Of a DNA stretch of 64,000 nucleotides, positions 1-9,838 are shown one piece after another. Both the position numbers and the translations under genes were made by a program. The notes beneath the pieces are model-generated. The model was not told where the DNA came from. It was given only the letters and a program-made list of their open reading frames with translations, and did not search any database. The stretch spans positions 1-64,000 of the forward strand of contig JALZUC010000021.1 of the NCBI GenBank assembly GCA_023301765.1. Reading direction: 5' to 3'. The DNA comes from Akkermansiaceae bacterium. GTDB taxonomy: Bacteria; Verrucomicrobiota; Verrucomicrobiia; Verrucomicrobiales; Akkermansiaceae. Numbering within the stretch: position 1 is the first letter of the stretch; every line of letters begins with the position of its first letter.

Positions 1-200
1 GGCGGGGCGGAACCTACTCGAAAATCATTTCAGGTCAATACCTTTCCATACCTTTTTGTCACTTTTTTCCACAACTCGTCTCAACACACTTATTTTGAGA
101 TGCTTATTTAATTTATTACTTATACCCACGATAATGATATTTAAGAATAAACATTCCTATAAAACTATTCTGAGTAAAGTCTTCACAAAAAATTAGAGTA

Positions 201-2033
201 TCAATGTATTGCTGGTGGTGGTATGTCTTCAGAATTAGGATCATCCGGTAAGCGAATAGATTCAACCATATCTTGGACGTCTTGAGGCGGCGCTGGGGTA
301 AAGAAACTAACAATGAATGCTGCGGCAAAGTTAATGAGCATACCTATGGAGCCTATACCTTCAGGGGTAATACCGAATATAAAGGGTTTACCATCCATAA
401 ATTGAACGTAGATAATATATCCAGCTGTGAATGTAATCCCTGCGATCATCCCCACAATGGCTCCTTGTTTATTTATTCTCTTAGAGAAGATACCAAGAAG
501 TAGTGTCGGGAAGAATGATGAGGCTGCGAGTCCAAACGCAAACGCCACAGTCTTAGCAATAAATGCGGATGGAGGGTTAATCCCAAACCATGCAGCTATG
601 GCTAGAGCGGCGAATGATGCGATACGCGCATATCTGACTTCTTGTTTATCAGTGAGGTCGGGCTTGATAATTTTTTTCATCAAGTCGTGAGATATGGAGG
701 TGGATAAAACAAGGAGTAGCCCTGCTGCCGTGGAGAGCGCTGCAGCGATGCAGCCCGCCATAAGAAGTGCTATCACCCATTTCGGTAAATTAGCCATATG
801 GGGGTTAGCAAGAACCATGATATCTGCGCCGAACCATAGTTCGTTGGCATTACTTGTATCTATTTTGTTCGTTAATAATCTCTCTCCACTGACTCCAAAA
901 CGATGGCTTACATCGGTGGTGTTATCTGAGTGGATAGGTTTTTTTGATTCAAGAAAGACTTTATTGCCTCCAGCCCCCTCATGCTTTGGTCCATAGAACT
1001 GAATAACACCATCACCGTTTTTATCTACCCAGGCCATTTGCCCGGTTTGTTCAAAGTCTTTAAACCATGCAGGGGCTTCACTGTAATTAGCTCCGTTAAG
1101 TTTCTCAATGAGGTTGACACGTGAGAATCCACCAATCGTGGGTGCTGTTAAGTAAATCACGGCAATAAACGCTAAGGTCCAGCATGCTGATTTACGAACA
1201 GCTTTGACGTCTTTCACGGTAAAGAAACGAACTATCACATGTGGTAAACCTGCTGTACCACACATCAGAGCTAGTGTTATACAGAACATATTTAATGTGC
1301 TTAATTTATTGTCCGTGTATTTATCAAATCCTATACTTTCATTGATATTATCTATTTTTTCTAAAAATGGAACTGGCTCACCACTGGCGGTGTAATCACC
1401 TATAAATCCTAACTGGGGTACAAAATTGTTCGTAAGCGCTATTGATATAAATATCGCTGGAATAGTGTATGCAAAGGCCATAACGCAATATTGAGCTACC
1501 TGAGTGTAGGTAATCCCCTTCATTCCGCCCAGGCCTGCGTAGAAAAATACAATGGTGGATCCTATCAAGACACCTTTAGTTAGAGAGATGCCAAACAACT
1601 GCGAAAACACAACTCCTACTCCATTCATTTGCCCCATGATGTATGTCATGCAGATGAAAACGGCACAAACTACAGCGACACCACGTGCAGATTTTGAGTA
1701 GTAGCGTTCTCCGATAAAGTCAGGCACAGTGGCTTTTCCGAACTTCCTTAAAAAAGGAACCATCAATACTGTCAGGAGAACAAAACCTCCTGTCCACCCC
1801 ATTAGAAATTGAGCTCCATCATACCCCTTACTTGCGATTAAACCCGCCATAGAGATAAACGTCGCCGCGCTCATCCAGTCAGCAGCTGTAGCCATTCCAT
1901 TGGCCAACGGGGAAACACCCCCCCCAGCAGTGTAGTATTCCTTGGTTGATCCAGCACGCGATTTAACTGCTATAGCTATGTAGAGTGCAAATGATAAGCC
2001 TATGAAAATGTAATTCCAAATATCCTGATTCAT
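201..2033 (-). CDS. Sodium:solute symporter, large subunit (VC_2705-type)
   Basis: This 610-residue polytopic membrane protein of the SSS family couples uptake of a small solute, probably an organic acid such as acetate, to sodium. The opening helix and the [22 protein letters not shown] region (about 34-56) are typical of SSS/ActP-like carriers. A soluble insert near residues 305-415 contains a calcium-loop-like DKNGDGVI at 337-344, which I recall as common in this subfamily. The gene lies 29 bases downstream of a DUF4212 protein, the known small partner of this subfamily, so the two probably form one transporter. The substrate cannot be read from the sequence. Confidence 0.9.
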   Translation of the reverse strand: MNQDIWNYIFIGLSFALYIAIAVKSRAGSTKEYYTAGGGVSPLANGMATAADWMSAATFISMAGLIASKGYDGAQFLMGWTGGFVLLTVLMVPFLRKFGKATVPDFIGERYYSKSARGVAVVCAVFICMTYIMGQMNGVGVVFSQLFGISLTKGVLIGSTIVFFYAGLGGMKGITYTQVAQYCVMAFAYTIPAIFISIALTNNFVPQLGFIGDYTASGEPVPFLEKIDNINESIGFDKYTDNKLSTLNMFCITLALMCGTAGLPHVIVRFFTVKDVKAVRKSACWTLAFIAVIYLTAPTIGGFSRVNLIEKLNGANYSEAPAWFKDFEQTGQMAWVDKNGDGVIQFYGPKHEGAGGNKVFLESKKPIHSDNTTDVSHRFGVSGERLLTNKIDTSNANELWFGADIMVLANPHMANLPKWVIALLMAGCIAAALSTAAGLLLVLSTSISHDLMKKIIKPDLTDKQEVRYARIASFAALAIAAWFGINPPSAFIAKTVAFAFGLAASSFFPTLLLGIFSKRINKQGAIVGMIAGITFTAGYIIYVQFMDGKPFIFGITPEGIGSIGMLINFAAAFIVSFFTPAPPQDVQDMVESIRLPDDPNSEDIPPPAIH

Positions 2034-2062
2034 GTAATTAAATGGTAAATCTTATTAATAGC

Positions 2063-2347
2063 CTACTTACTTTTACTCGCTCCGTAGCCTTCTGCGTTCT
2101 CAAGGCGGTCCATCATGACTTTGTAGACAACCAGTAATAGGACGAAACAAATAATCGAACCCTGTTGTGCCATCCAAAAACCAAAAGGAGCATTACCTAT
2201 TTTAATGAAATGGTCATCTAACCACCCACGAAATAGGATACCGGAACCTAAACTCACCGTAAACCATACGGTTAAAAGAATCAGGACCAGGGTTATATTT
2301 TTACGCCAATAGCGGCTGTGATTAGGTTCTACGTTTGATACACTCAT
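2063..2347 (-). CDS. DUF4212 protein, sodium:solute symporter small subunit
   Basis: This 94-residue protein has two predicted membrane segments (about 18-40 and 57-80) and a polar N-terminus containing NHSRYWRKN. It matches the DUF4212 family (putative solute:sodium symporter small subunit), which is found next to VC_2705-type SSS carriers. It is the first gene of a two-gene operon, with the large subunit 29 bases downstream. Its role is inferred to be stabilising or regulating the carrier; no catalytic residues are expected. Confidence 0.88.
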   Translation of the reverse strand: MSVSNVEPNHSRYWRKNITLVLILLTVWFTVSLGSGILFRGWLDDHFIKIGNAPFGFWMAQQGSIICFVLLLVVYKVMMDRLENAEGYGASKSK

Positions 2348-2971
2348 AATTATATTATTTGGAAGTCATAGATTACATAAGACCCGATGCAAGATGAGAA
2401 TTCTAGAAATGATGCTCCGTCAGGATTAATTTATTTAAATCCATCGATTCTGAGAAAATAAGAAAGCATGTTTTAGCTGAAGTCTGCTGACCAGCCTCAT
2501 AAAACCAAACATTTTAAAACTGCCGTAATAGATTCTATAGTGAAGAATGGCAAATTTATGAAAAGAAGCTGATTTGTCCTAGATCTCGGCATACGAATCT
2601 TAGTAGCACCCATCAGGAAAGACGGTAAAAGGGCTATTTACGGCGCATAATATTAAAATATAAACCCTCTATAATTAGAAACGAAAATACGCTGCTATGG
2701 ATTTGAATGGGGCTCGATGCTCCTGAAATGAATGATAAAAGAGTGCATGCAGAACGCCGTAATCATAGATCACTATTCAGTAAAACTCAGTGGTATCTAA
2801 AAAGGCTGAGTAAACCCATAGCGCTATCGATTAAAAGAGTATCAATGATATTCACACCCTCTGAGTTCCCCCCTTTGCGAGTTCCCTCTTATAGCTAACT
2901 AAGGTTTATTAAAATCCTATAAAGATAAATCAATTACAAGAACCACCTTGAAAGAAGTTATTGTAACATAC
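2348..2971. other. Intergenic stretch without a convincing gene
   Basis: About 620 bases upstream of the symporter pair and downstream of the M15-like peptidase gene. It is AT-rich and full of stops. A 63-codon frame at 2707-2898 (plus strand) has no recognisable motif or family resemblance and I do not call it. The promoter for the symporter operon should lie at its left end, but no clear -35/-10 pair stood out. Confidence 0.5.
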
Positions 2972-3006
2972 AAAAAACTCGCTTCAAATTAATGAAACGA
3001 GCTTTG
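2972..3006 (-). terminator. Rho-independent terminator after the M15-like peptidase gene
   Basis: Read on the minus strand, CTCGTTTCA and TGAAGCGAG form a stem with one G-U pair around a 6-base loop, followed directly by six T (2977-2972). It lies 35 bases past the stop of the gene ending at 3041. Confidence 0.75.
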
Positions 3007-3040
3007 TTAAAAATTAAGATTTTGCCTATCTGGGCTAAAA

Positions 3041-3709
3041 TTACCAACTAACGTTAGTGCCACGCGTATCAACGTGTATAAAACTGGAATATCTGCCAAT
3101 ACCTCCTTTGAAGTGCCCTTGAGTTCTGAGCTGCTTAGCAACATATGATGCGTGGTATGGTGAAACTCCACGGAACTGCAAATCAAGCGCTAAGTTTTGC
3201 ATATGGTATGATTTACTCTTACCTCCTACTGCTCTATTATAGCGTGGGCTTCGGTAGGCTGAGGTAATTTCACGAAGAGGGGCTCCCATACGAGTAACCA
3301 TTGTGTCTACGACTTTGAGCGTCGCCGCCATTTTCTTCCAATAAACTTTTGGAGGTAGAGAGTTGTATGTACTCCCACGTGTCTTAAAGTGTGGGGCTAA
3401 TACCATACGTGGTGTGATATTACGCAAATTTAGACTCTGAATATAGCGAGCATAGCGCATTACATCTGAGCCTTTTGCCTGCACCCATGCATGAGGAATA
3501 CCCGGAACAGGCTTATCTGCCATAAGGCCAAAAAAGGCTCCTTGGCTCTGTGGAGCACCTATAATAATTCCAGCACCAGCGATACCAGCAGTAGTTAGAA
3601 ATTTCCTACGGGCAAAAACCGTTGGCAAGGGCCGAGGTTTAAGGTGTTGTGGAATTCCACCTCCGACCATAAGATCTTCTGACGTGTTATTATTTGAATC
3701 TTCACCCAT
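3041..3709 (-). CDS. Tat-exported YcbK/DUF882-like (M15 fold) peptidase
   Basis: A 222-residue protein with a twin-arginine signal: RRKFLTTAGIAGAG at about residues 30-43, followed by a hydrophobic run. The mature part contains the M15-type zinc-site pattern: ITSAYRSPRYN, then SYHMQNLALDLQF (His and Asp ligands), and SFIHVDTRG near the C-terminus (last His ligand). This is the DUF882/YcbK family, related to D-Ala-D-Ala carboxypeptidases, so a role in trimming peptidoglycan peptides in the periplasm is likely but not shown. It stands alone with its own terminator and does not look part of a larger operon. Confidence 0.85.
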   Translation of the reverse strand: MGEDSNNNTSEDLMVGGGIPQHLKPRPLPTVFARRKFLTTAGIAGAGIIIGAPQSQGAFFGLMADKPVPGIPHAWVQAKGSDVMRYARYIQSLNLRNITPRMVLAPHFKTRGSTYNSLPPKVYWKKMAATLKVVDTMVTRMGAPLREITSAYRSPRYNRAVGGKSKSYHMQNLALDLQFRGVSPYHASYVAKQLRTQGHFKGGIGRYSSFIHVDTRGTNVSW

Positions 3710-3887
3710 TTCGATGCTAATTATGCAGCATTATCGATAAAACACTAGTTGTTTTTTTGTTTCATAGAAAAAAAGCAATGGAACAAGCTTAATAACAACG
3801 ATTTAAAGGACTAGCAGCCCTTCTACTCAAAACAATATGGTATTAGTGTAAGTCCTTTACGTAGCCTACATGCCTTATTTAAGTGCT

Positions 3888-4943
3888 CTATAGTTCTTCT
3901 TGGTAGTAGACTTTGATATATTTCATCTGCTTGCCATCATCAAACCCACGCTCGAAGATGGATTCATCTGCATCTTTGAAAGCTGGCGCAAAACTCATAT
4001 TCACTCCAGTATCTAATTTAATAGTACTGCGAAAGCGGTTTCCTGCTTTCTTTGCAATTTTTTTATCAATTGTAAAAGTTTCATCCAGCGCAGTACCATC
4101 TTCTTCATCCTGCATCCCACGAAATTCATCAAATTTCTCAATGATGTCAGGTTCCTTAAGAGCTTCCTCGCGAAAGTTCTTAAGGTCAAATTCATCACGT
4201 TCTTCAAAGTATTCGATCGCCTTGTTGGCAACGCGGCATTTTTCCTCTGCAGCCATTTCATCTGGCAGGCCTTCTTTAGCAAATGAGACACACATATCCG
4301 CATAACGCTTAGTCATAAAGTCATCATCACGTCGGAACTTCACCCCCAGAAAGTCACGCATCCAAAAATTTGTCCCAGAGCTGGTTTTATCAAAGGTGTA
4401 TACTAGGTATCCCCCATCCTTTTCACAATTTGCTATAAGACACCCTTTATCAATCTTATCCGGTGATATTCCCTGATGCGTGATCAGCTGTAAATCACCG
4501 TCCGTGTCTGCAACTTCCAGAAACGGCACTCGGCTTTCTGATTTAATAATACTAATCGCCTGGCATGGCTCACCATCCACTAGTAAGTCATCTATAAGAG
4601 CTACGCAGAGATCCCCTGATTTAATATTAGGATGCTTAGAGGTATTATAAAGATGCCTCGCTATTTTTCGCCCTTGCTGAGCTAGCTGAGTGGCGTCATC
4701 AAAGATTGCCCCCGCATAACGGTAGACTTCATTAAGTTCCAGCGAAGAGTGATGATCAAAGGCTCTACGCTCGAGACTTTTAAACGGCTTTAAAAACGAA
4801 GGTGTCAGTAAGACCTTATCCTCATCTGAAAAGCTACATAGCTCCTTGGATGTCTTTAAAGGCTCAGAACGCAGTGGGTTTCCCACCCGTGCAAGCGAGA
4901 GGGAGCCGAGCTTAGCACGGCGGAAATTAAGAGTGTTTGGCAT
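3888..4943 (-). CDS. Nucleoid-associated protein, NdpA/YejK-like
   Basis: A 351-residue soluble protein that resembles the 37-kDa nucleoid-associated family (PF04245). Telling segments are LLTPSFLKPFKSLERRAF near residue 45, GDLCVALIDDLLVDGE near 110, and CQAISIIKSESRVPFLEV just after, all characteristic of the version common in Bacteroidetes and PVC bacteria. Family members bind the nucleoid; their exact cellular role is poorly defined. The start lies 11 bases after the AGCS symporter stop, so the two are probably cotranscribed, although a functional link is not obvious. Confidence 0.85.
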   Translation of the reverse strand: MPNTLNFRRAKLGSLSLARVGNPLRSEPLKTSKELCSFSDEDKVLLTPSFLKPFKSLERRAFDHHSSLELNEVYRYAGAIFDDATQLAQQGRKIARHLYNTSKHPNIKSGDLCVALIDDLLVDGEPCQAISIIKSESRVPFLEVADTDGDLQLITHQGISPDKIDKGCLIANCEKDGGYLVYTFDKTSSGTNFWMRDFLGVKFRRDDDFMTKRYADMCVSFAKEGLPDEMAAEEKCRVANKAIEYFEERDEFDLKNFREEALKEPDIIEKFDEFRGMQDEEDGTALDETFTIDKKIAKKAGNRFRSTIKLDTGVNMSFAPAFKDADESIFERGFDDGKQMKYIKVYYQEEL

Positions 4944-4954
4944 GATTTAAAATA

Positions 4955-6646
4955 TTACTTACCCTCGATGTCATCAACGTGCTTACGGAAGATATTTAAC
5001 TCCTGTTTCACGACGGGTAAAAGAAGGTAGAGTCCCACCATATTGGGGATCACCATGGCAAAAATCATGGCATCAGAAACTCTAATAACATTTTCTAATG
5101 AGGCTACAGAACCAACTATTATAAAGCCGCAGAAAAACAATTTATAAACAATCACTGCGACTGCATTATCTCGTCCACAAAGGTAGTTTACAGCTTGTTC
5201 GCCGCAGTAGGACCATGAAATCATGGTAGAAAATGCAAATAGTAGGACAGCAATGGCTAATAACTTAGGAAACCACTCAAACTGTGTTCTGAAAGCTAGA
5301 GATGTTTTTTCAATACCTTCAACGGTTTTTACAGAATCCATGGCTACCCAGACAGGCTCAGAATCTTCACGCCAGACTTTACCATACTTCTTATCTTCAG
5401 ATTTACCTATGAGACGCAGCTCATCTCCTACAAGTATTTCTGATACCACAGCGGCCTCAGCTATGGGTTTTGCGTAAAGTGCAGTGGCTTGCTTTTCTAC
5501 CACAGCGTCTACTTTCCATGCTCCAGTTATGATCAGTGCTAGTGCTGTCATCGTGCAGATAACTACAGTATCTGTAAAAGGCTCTAGTAGCGCGACGATA
5601 CCCTCACTTGCTGGCTGATTTGTCTTTACTGCCGAGTGGACGATCGGAGAAGAACCTACACCTGCCTCATTCGAAAATGCTGCACGCTTAATACCTTGGA
5701 TCAATACGCCTACCAAACCTCCACCTACTGCCATAGGTGAGAAAGCTCCAATGATAATCTGAGAGGCAGCATCACCTAATTTATCAGCATTGGTAAAAAG
5801 AATAGTTAAAATAGCCAAAACATACATACCACACATAATTGGCACTAATAATGATGTAACTCGAGCAATAGAAACGATACCTCCAAGAATCACCATTCCC
5901 ACCAAGACCGATAGAATGACTCCAAAGATAACCTTACTTTCTTCAAAGATACCAAATGCATTGCTCATCTGAGATGCTGCCTGGTTCGCCTGAAACATAT
6001 TTCCAGCCCCCATCGCTCCGCCAATACATAAAATGGCAAAAGTAACCGCAAGAAAGAGTCCTAGTTTACCCAGGCCTTTTTCTTTCAGCCCCTCACTTAA
6101 ATAATACATCGCACCGCCGCTAACCTTACCCTTGCTATCAATTTTACGGTATTTCACACCCAGCGTGCATTCGCAAAACTTTGTTGTCATACCACAAAGC
6201 CCCATCAGAATCATCCAGAATGTAGCTCCAGGCCCACCAAGTCCGACAGCAACAGCAACACCTGCAATATTCCCTAATCCTACAGTGGCAGAAAGTGCAG
6301 TGGTAAGTGCCTGAAAATGCGTTATTTCTCCGGGCGCATCGGCAGGAGTATATTTACCACGAGCCGTCTTAATAGCTAAACCAACAGAACGGACATTAAG
6401 GAATTTAAAATAGATAGTAAGAAAAACCGCGGTACCACCAAGTATCACCAAAATAATGGGCAGCCCTTGCCCAGCTACATTAACACTGTAAAAAATAATA
6501 CTCTCAAACACATCCGCCGTAGGCTTCATTACAACATTTATACTGTCATCCACGGATCCAGCAAATGCCGGTGCCGTAGTCATAGAGAAAAGAAAAAGAG
6601 CGTAGAAAAATTTGCGAATTACTGTGAGATGGCAGGTGGAAGTCAT
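4955..6646 (-). CDS. AGCS family alanine/glycine:cation symporter with inserted SH3-like segment
   Basis: A 563-residue membrane protein of the alanine/glycine:cation symporter family, importing a small amino acid with sodium or protons. Family hallmarks include ALTTALSATVGLGNIAGVA (about 113-131), FSNEAGVGSSPIVHSA near 324-339, and LFAFSTMISWSYCGEQA near 469-485. It has an N-terminal signal-like extension (residues 1-29). Residues about 380-447, between two membrane segments, hold an unusual soluble insert with GDELRLIGKSE and PVWVAMDSVK, which looks like a bacterial SH3 domain. The gene lies 96 bases downstream of the protease-like gene and 11 bases upstream of the nucleoid protein. Confidence 0.9.
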   Translation of the reverse strand: MTSTCHLTVIRKFFYALFLFSMTTAPAFAGSVDDSINVVMKPTADVFESIIFYSVNVAGQGLPIILVILGGTAVFLTIYFKFLNVRSVGLAIKTARGKYTPADAPGEITHFQALTTALSATVGLGNIAGVAVAVGLGGPGATFWMILMGLCGMTTKFCECTLGVKYRKIDSKGKVSGGAMYYLSEGLKEKGLGKLGLFLAVTFAILCIGGAMGAGNMFQANQAASQMSNAFGIFEESKVIFGVILSVLVGMVILGGIVSIARVTSLLVPIMCGMYVLAILTILFTNADKLGDAASQIIIGAFSPMAVGGGLVGVLIQGIKRAAFSNEAGVGSSPIVHSAVKTNQPASEGIVALLEPFTDTVVICTMTALALIITGAWKVDAVVEKQATALYAKPIAEAAVVSEILVGDELRLIGKSEDKKYGKVWREDSEPVWVAMDSVKTVEGIEKTSLAFRTQFEWFPKLLAIAVLLFAFSTMISWSYCGEQAVNYLCGRDNAVAVIVYKLFFCGFIIVGSVASLENVIRVSDAMIFAMVIPNMVGLYLLLPVVKQELNIFRKHVDDIEGK

Positions 6647-6742
6647 AGGGATACTAATTTGCTATGCAGCACACTGCCAGTAAGCAGGATGGAGAGACAA
6701 GTAAAATTGGTGTCGAGATACTTAACTCCACTGTAGCAATGG

Positions 6743-7771
6743 CTATTCCTTGAGCCGTTCAAAGATCTGAGCGAGCTCACGCGCAGGGACGGCAAAGCTA
6801 GCTACCCGGCTGGCTCGAGCAATGTTCATCCCTAGGCAAACTCCATCTAAATTTAACAATGGACCACCTACCCGGTCTTTAATCAAAGGTGTATCATGAT
6901 GCAGCACTCTGGGGAAATCACTCCGTCTTTCAGAGAGAGAATGCTCGCCACCACTCATCTGGTCATTTCTAGACATTTGCTCTGGCCCTTTCGGTCTAGC
7001 CATTAGCTCTAAGGTAAAATCCAACTCTTTATCCTTTCGGAGAATTTTTATTACAACTTCATCTTTAGGCTCTTTGTCTTTTAGAAGTTCGAGGAGATCT
7101 TTAAGCTTACTAACATCTTTACCGGAGATGGACTTGATGACGTCATCTGTTTTAACGCCAGCTTTCTCCGCAGCACTATCAGCTGAGACCTCATTGACCT
7201 TCAGTCCATTTCCCTCATCTTCCTCTAGAGATACTCCCATCATCACCCCTGGTAAGGGTCTACTGATTTCACGTGCATTAGCACTCATAATACCTACCTT
7301 AACACGGCGGCGAGACCTTGAGGTAGAGCCATTAGATATTACCCATGATCCTTGTTTTACCTCCTCACCTTCGTTTAGCACTACAGGGACTAGTGGCTGC
7401 TCTACATCTATCTTCAGTAGTGCCACATCCCAACGAGAGTCTTCACTCACCACCCGAACATCTGTGTAGAGCTTATCATCCACACGCATTGTGAGCTTCT
7501 CTACGCCCTCTATTTTGCTGGCCTTCGTGAGGATGTAACCATCATCACTAACTACGGTGCCATAGACAGTCATGATCCTTGAGCGATCATCAGCATAGAT
7601 CACAGCTGAACTGCTCTGTAGCACCTCACGTTGAGGTTCAAAAGCCTCCCAGACAGCTTTACCGTTAATTCTTAAATGGCCAGGGAGTACGTTCTGTGCA
7701 ACCAGCGGCTGACTTCCCATGGCTAGCGTCATAGCTACGAGTAGAGCGTGATAGAAATAAATCTTTATCAT
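6743..7771 (-). CDS. Catalytically degenerate HtrA-like PDZ protein
   Basis: A 342-residue exported protein (signal peptide about 1-25) that keeps the trypsin-like HtrA scaffold but not its triad. The usual LTAAHV is LTKASK (His replaced by Ser85), the Asp is kept in DVALLKI (Asp115), and the usual GDSGGPL is DRVGGPL (Ser replaced by Val301). A PDZ domain (about 175-258) sits before the VGGPL motif rather than at the C-terminus, so it appears inserted into the protease fold. The intact paralogue ends 13 bases upstream. I infer a regulatory, adaptor or peptide-binding role; proteolytic activity is unlikely. Confidence 0.82.
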   Translation of the reverse strand: MIKIYFYHALLVAMTLAMGSQPLVAQNVLPGHLRINGKAVWEAFEPQREVLQSSSAVIYADDRSRIMTVYGTVVSDDGYILTKASKIEGVEKLTMRVDDKLYTDVRVVSEDSRWDVALLKIDVEQPLVPVVLNEGEEVKQGSWVISNGSTSRSRRRVKVGIMSANAREISRPLPGVMMGVSLEEDEGNGLKVNEVSADSAAEKAGVKTDDVIKSISGKDVSKLKDLLELLKDKEPKDEVVIKILRKDKELDFTLELMARPKGPEQMSRNDQMSGGEHSLSERRSDFPRVLHHDTPLIKDRVGGPLLNLDGVCLGMNIARASRVASFAVPARELAQIFERLKE

Positions 7772-7784
7772 AACGGTTAATCAA

Positions 7785-8810
7785 TTATCGCTTAGCGAGT
7801 TTTAATTTAAGGGTTAGCTCCTTGCCCTCACGAAGAATAACCAGCTCCACCTTATCCCCCTCAGCCATTTCCTGAAGCAAGGATTTAAAACCTTCCTTAT
7901 CTTTAAGTTGCCTCCCATTTAGAGTCTTTATGATGTCCCCTGCCTTAATTTCAGCTTTCTCAGCTGGTGAGGCTTTTCCTACTTTCTCTACTCTTACCCC
8001 ATCATCGCTATCCACGGTGGCGATACCTATATAGCCAGACCCCTTCACTGGCTTCTTGGCAAATGGTCCTTCACCTATAAATTTATTACTCTGCATATCA
8101 TCCCAATGTTTTACATACTCACGCATGGGGACATGCATATTCTGCTCCATAGATCTCTCCACCCGACTATGAATGGCTATGAGACGGCCTTCCATATCAA
8201 ACAATGGACCACCAGAGTCCCCACCAATAACCTTACAGTCCGTATGTAAAGTAGTCTCTGAGTCTTTAACAATACGCCCAAGACGTAGTACAGGCCCTCG
8301 TAATTTATCAAAACCGCCCGAATGCCCTAGGGCAAATACCCAGTGTCCAAGCCTGTAATCATTTGCCTTATTAACCTCCACATAGGGGTATTTACCTTTT
8401 TCAGTAATACGCATCATTGCCGCATCTGTATCAGAATTTAATCCCATGGAGACAGCCTTAAGCTTGGTGCCATCATTCATGATAACAGTCATTTCCGTAT
8501 CCACTGCAGCCGTTACATGTGCCGCTGTTAGAATTAGACCATCTTCAGATATGATAACTCCACTACCAAAACCCTCACCAAGGGATATACTCACCGCAGC
8601 CTTACGGACTCGATCAGAGCTCTCAATAAGCATTTTTTGAATCCCCTTAAGATCCTCCACTGACTTAGGTGACTCAGCTTCGTTAAAAGGTAACACTCTA
8701 GCTGAAGTATTAGGCGTCAGACATAGGGTAACAGAAAGCGCGCACACTGCAGCCCGCACAATGACTTTAGTCCTTTTGAAATCTAAAATAGGTAGTAAAG
8801 AATGACACAT
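7785..8810 (-). CDS. HtrA-like serine protease with C-terminal PDZ domain
   Basis: A 341-residue envelope protease. An N-terminal hydrophobic signal (about 15-38) leads to a trypsin-like domain with an intact triad: His98 in LTAAHV, Asp129 in SDTDAAMMRI and Ser199 in GGDSGGPL. A single PDZ domain follows (about 250-335, GYIGIATVDSDDGVRV onward). The family degrades or refolds damaged periplasmic proteins. It is the first protease of a tandem pair, with an inactive-looking relative 13 bases downstream, which suggests that the two products act together. It is not called degP or degS because the domain count and context do not decide that. Confidence 0.88.
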   Translation of the reverse strand: MCHSLLPILDFKRTKVIVRAAVCALSVTLCLTPNTSARVLPFNEAESPKSVEDLKGIQKMLIESSDRVRKAAVSISLGEGFGSGVIISEDGLILTAAHVTAAVDTEMTVIMNDGTKLKAVSMGLNSDTDAAMMRITEKGKYPYVEVNKANDYRLGHWVFALGHSGGFDKLRGPVLRLGRIVKDSETTLHTDCKVIGGDSGGPLFDMEGRLIAIHSRVERSMEQNMHVPMREYVKHWDDMQSNKFIGEGPFAKKPVKGSGYIGIATVDSDDGVRVEKVGKASPAEKAEIKAGDIIKTLNGRQLKDKEGFKSLLQEMAEGDKVELVILREGKELTLKLKLAKR

Positions 8811-8925
8811 AATCTATGTAGTATAAAACGGTAACAAACGTTCTCTTCGTTCAAATTCAGGTATCATCACTACAGATTTATTTGCACAGGGCAGACGGAA
8901 GATTACTTTAAAAACACATTAATTT

Positions 8926-9675
8926 TTAACGCCCCAGCCGACTTTTAGTATCATTTACTGAAAGTTTACTCTGATCTAGCCAATGGGTAATATCAGGCTG
9001 TTTATAAACTCTGCGCCTTACAGCCGTCTCCGCATCTGAAGGACGTGCGATGGTAGCCGCCCCCTCCTCGTGAGCTTTGCGTGTAGTAAATGGGTTTACT
9101 CCATATGTTTTTCCTGACACAGCAGCCTGCTGCTTACTAGCGCTCGCCTGCTTTCTAGCAAACCATGGCTCATTCTTAAAACGGCTAGCATCCGTATCAC
9201 CACCGTATTTTTTACGGTTGAAAATAGTATCCCCCCCCCAGCGCTCTTTGCGGTAAGATTTTTTAGTATAATCATCTCCACTAAAATCACGATTTGAAGA
9301 CATATGGTTCATTTTGCCTTCCATAGAGCTACGGAGATCTGACTTCATCATAGGATTACCATCCTTATCTTTACCCACACTATAATTTTCCTTATTTCCC
9401 CAAGCGTCCTTTTTTACCTGAGTTTTAGTCACAGTCTGCTCACTCTGGCAAGATACCAGGAAGCCACCTAACCAAACGGCTACCGTAAGGCGGGCTATCA
9501 AAGATAGGCAGCAGACATTATAAAAACTCCTCACAGGTCTAAATTTGCCATTTTTCAAAGTCCACCGCAAGTTCCTATTTCCACCTAAATTGACGATCCC
9601 CCAGCTAGAGAGAGTATAGAGTATTTCTGAGGAGCGCTTTTGATTTAACATACTAAGCCAATTTAATTTATGCAC
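8926..9675 (-). CDS. Hypothetical lipoprotein upstream of the HtrA pair
   Basis: An unrecognised protein with a lipoprotein-type signal ending in LGGFLVSC (Cys at residue 76 of the longest frame), followed by a polar, lysine-rich, low-complexity body of about 170 residues. The first 47 residues of the longest frame are not signal-like. A GTG at 9534 (codon 48) would place a normal signal peptide at the N-terminus and is my preferred start, although no good ribosome site supports either. The body has repeated aromatic/basic patches (KKSYRKERWGG, RKKYGGDTDASRFK) and no known domain. It ends 115 bases before the intact protease gene and may share its transcript. Confidence 0.6.
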   Translation of the reverse strand: MHKLNWLSMLNQKRSSEILYTLSSWGIVNLGGNRNLRWTLKNGKFRPVRSFYNVCCLSLIARLTVAVWLGGFLVSCQSEQTVTKTQVKKDAWGNKENYSVGKDKDGNPMMKSDLRSSMEGKMNHMSSNRDFSGDDYTKKSYRKERWGGDTIFNRKKYGGDTDASRFKNEPWFARKQASASKQQAAVSGKTYGVNPFTTRKAHEEGAATIARPSDAETAVRRRVYKQPDITHWLDQSKLSVNDTKSRLGR

Positions 9676-9838
9676 TTTTTAGACCCACCTAGCTGACTTT
9701 CATAACAAAAGTATCGCTCAGAACACACAAGTCCCCCTGCTATGACTTGCCTGCCAAAATTGGTGAGTATGTTATACATGGCCTACATTGCTAATTTTGT
9801 TTTAAATTTAGAGTTAGCGGTGGCTAATCATCTCAATT

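Noticed and set aside
2707-2898. 63-codon frame between the symporter pair and the M15-like gene
   Set aside because: No motif, no ribosome site and composition unlike the neighbouring genes.
4013-4305. Two frames (plus and minus) inside the nucleoid-associated protein gene
   Set aside because: Both are shadows of a gene with a strong family match.
6647-6742. Possible glycine or amino-acid riboswitch before the AGCS symporter
   Set aside because: The 96-base gap is too short and lacks the conserved glycine-riboswitch core; the gene also seems to be read from upstream.
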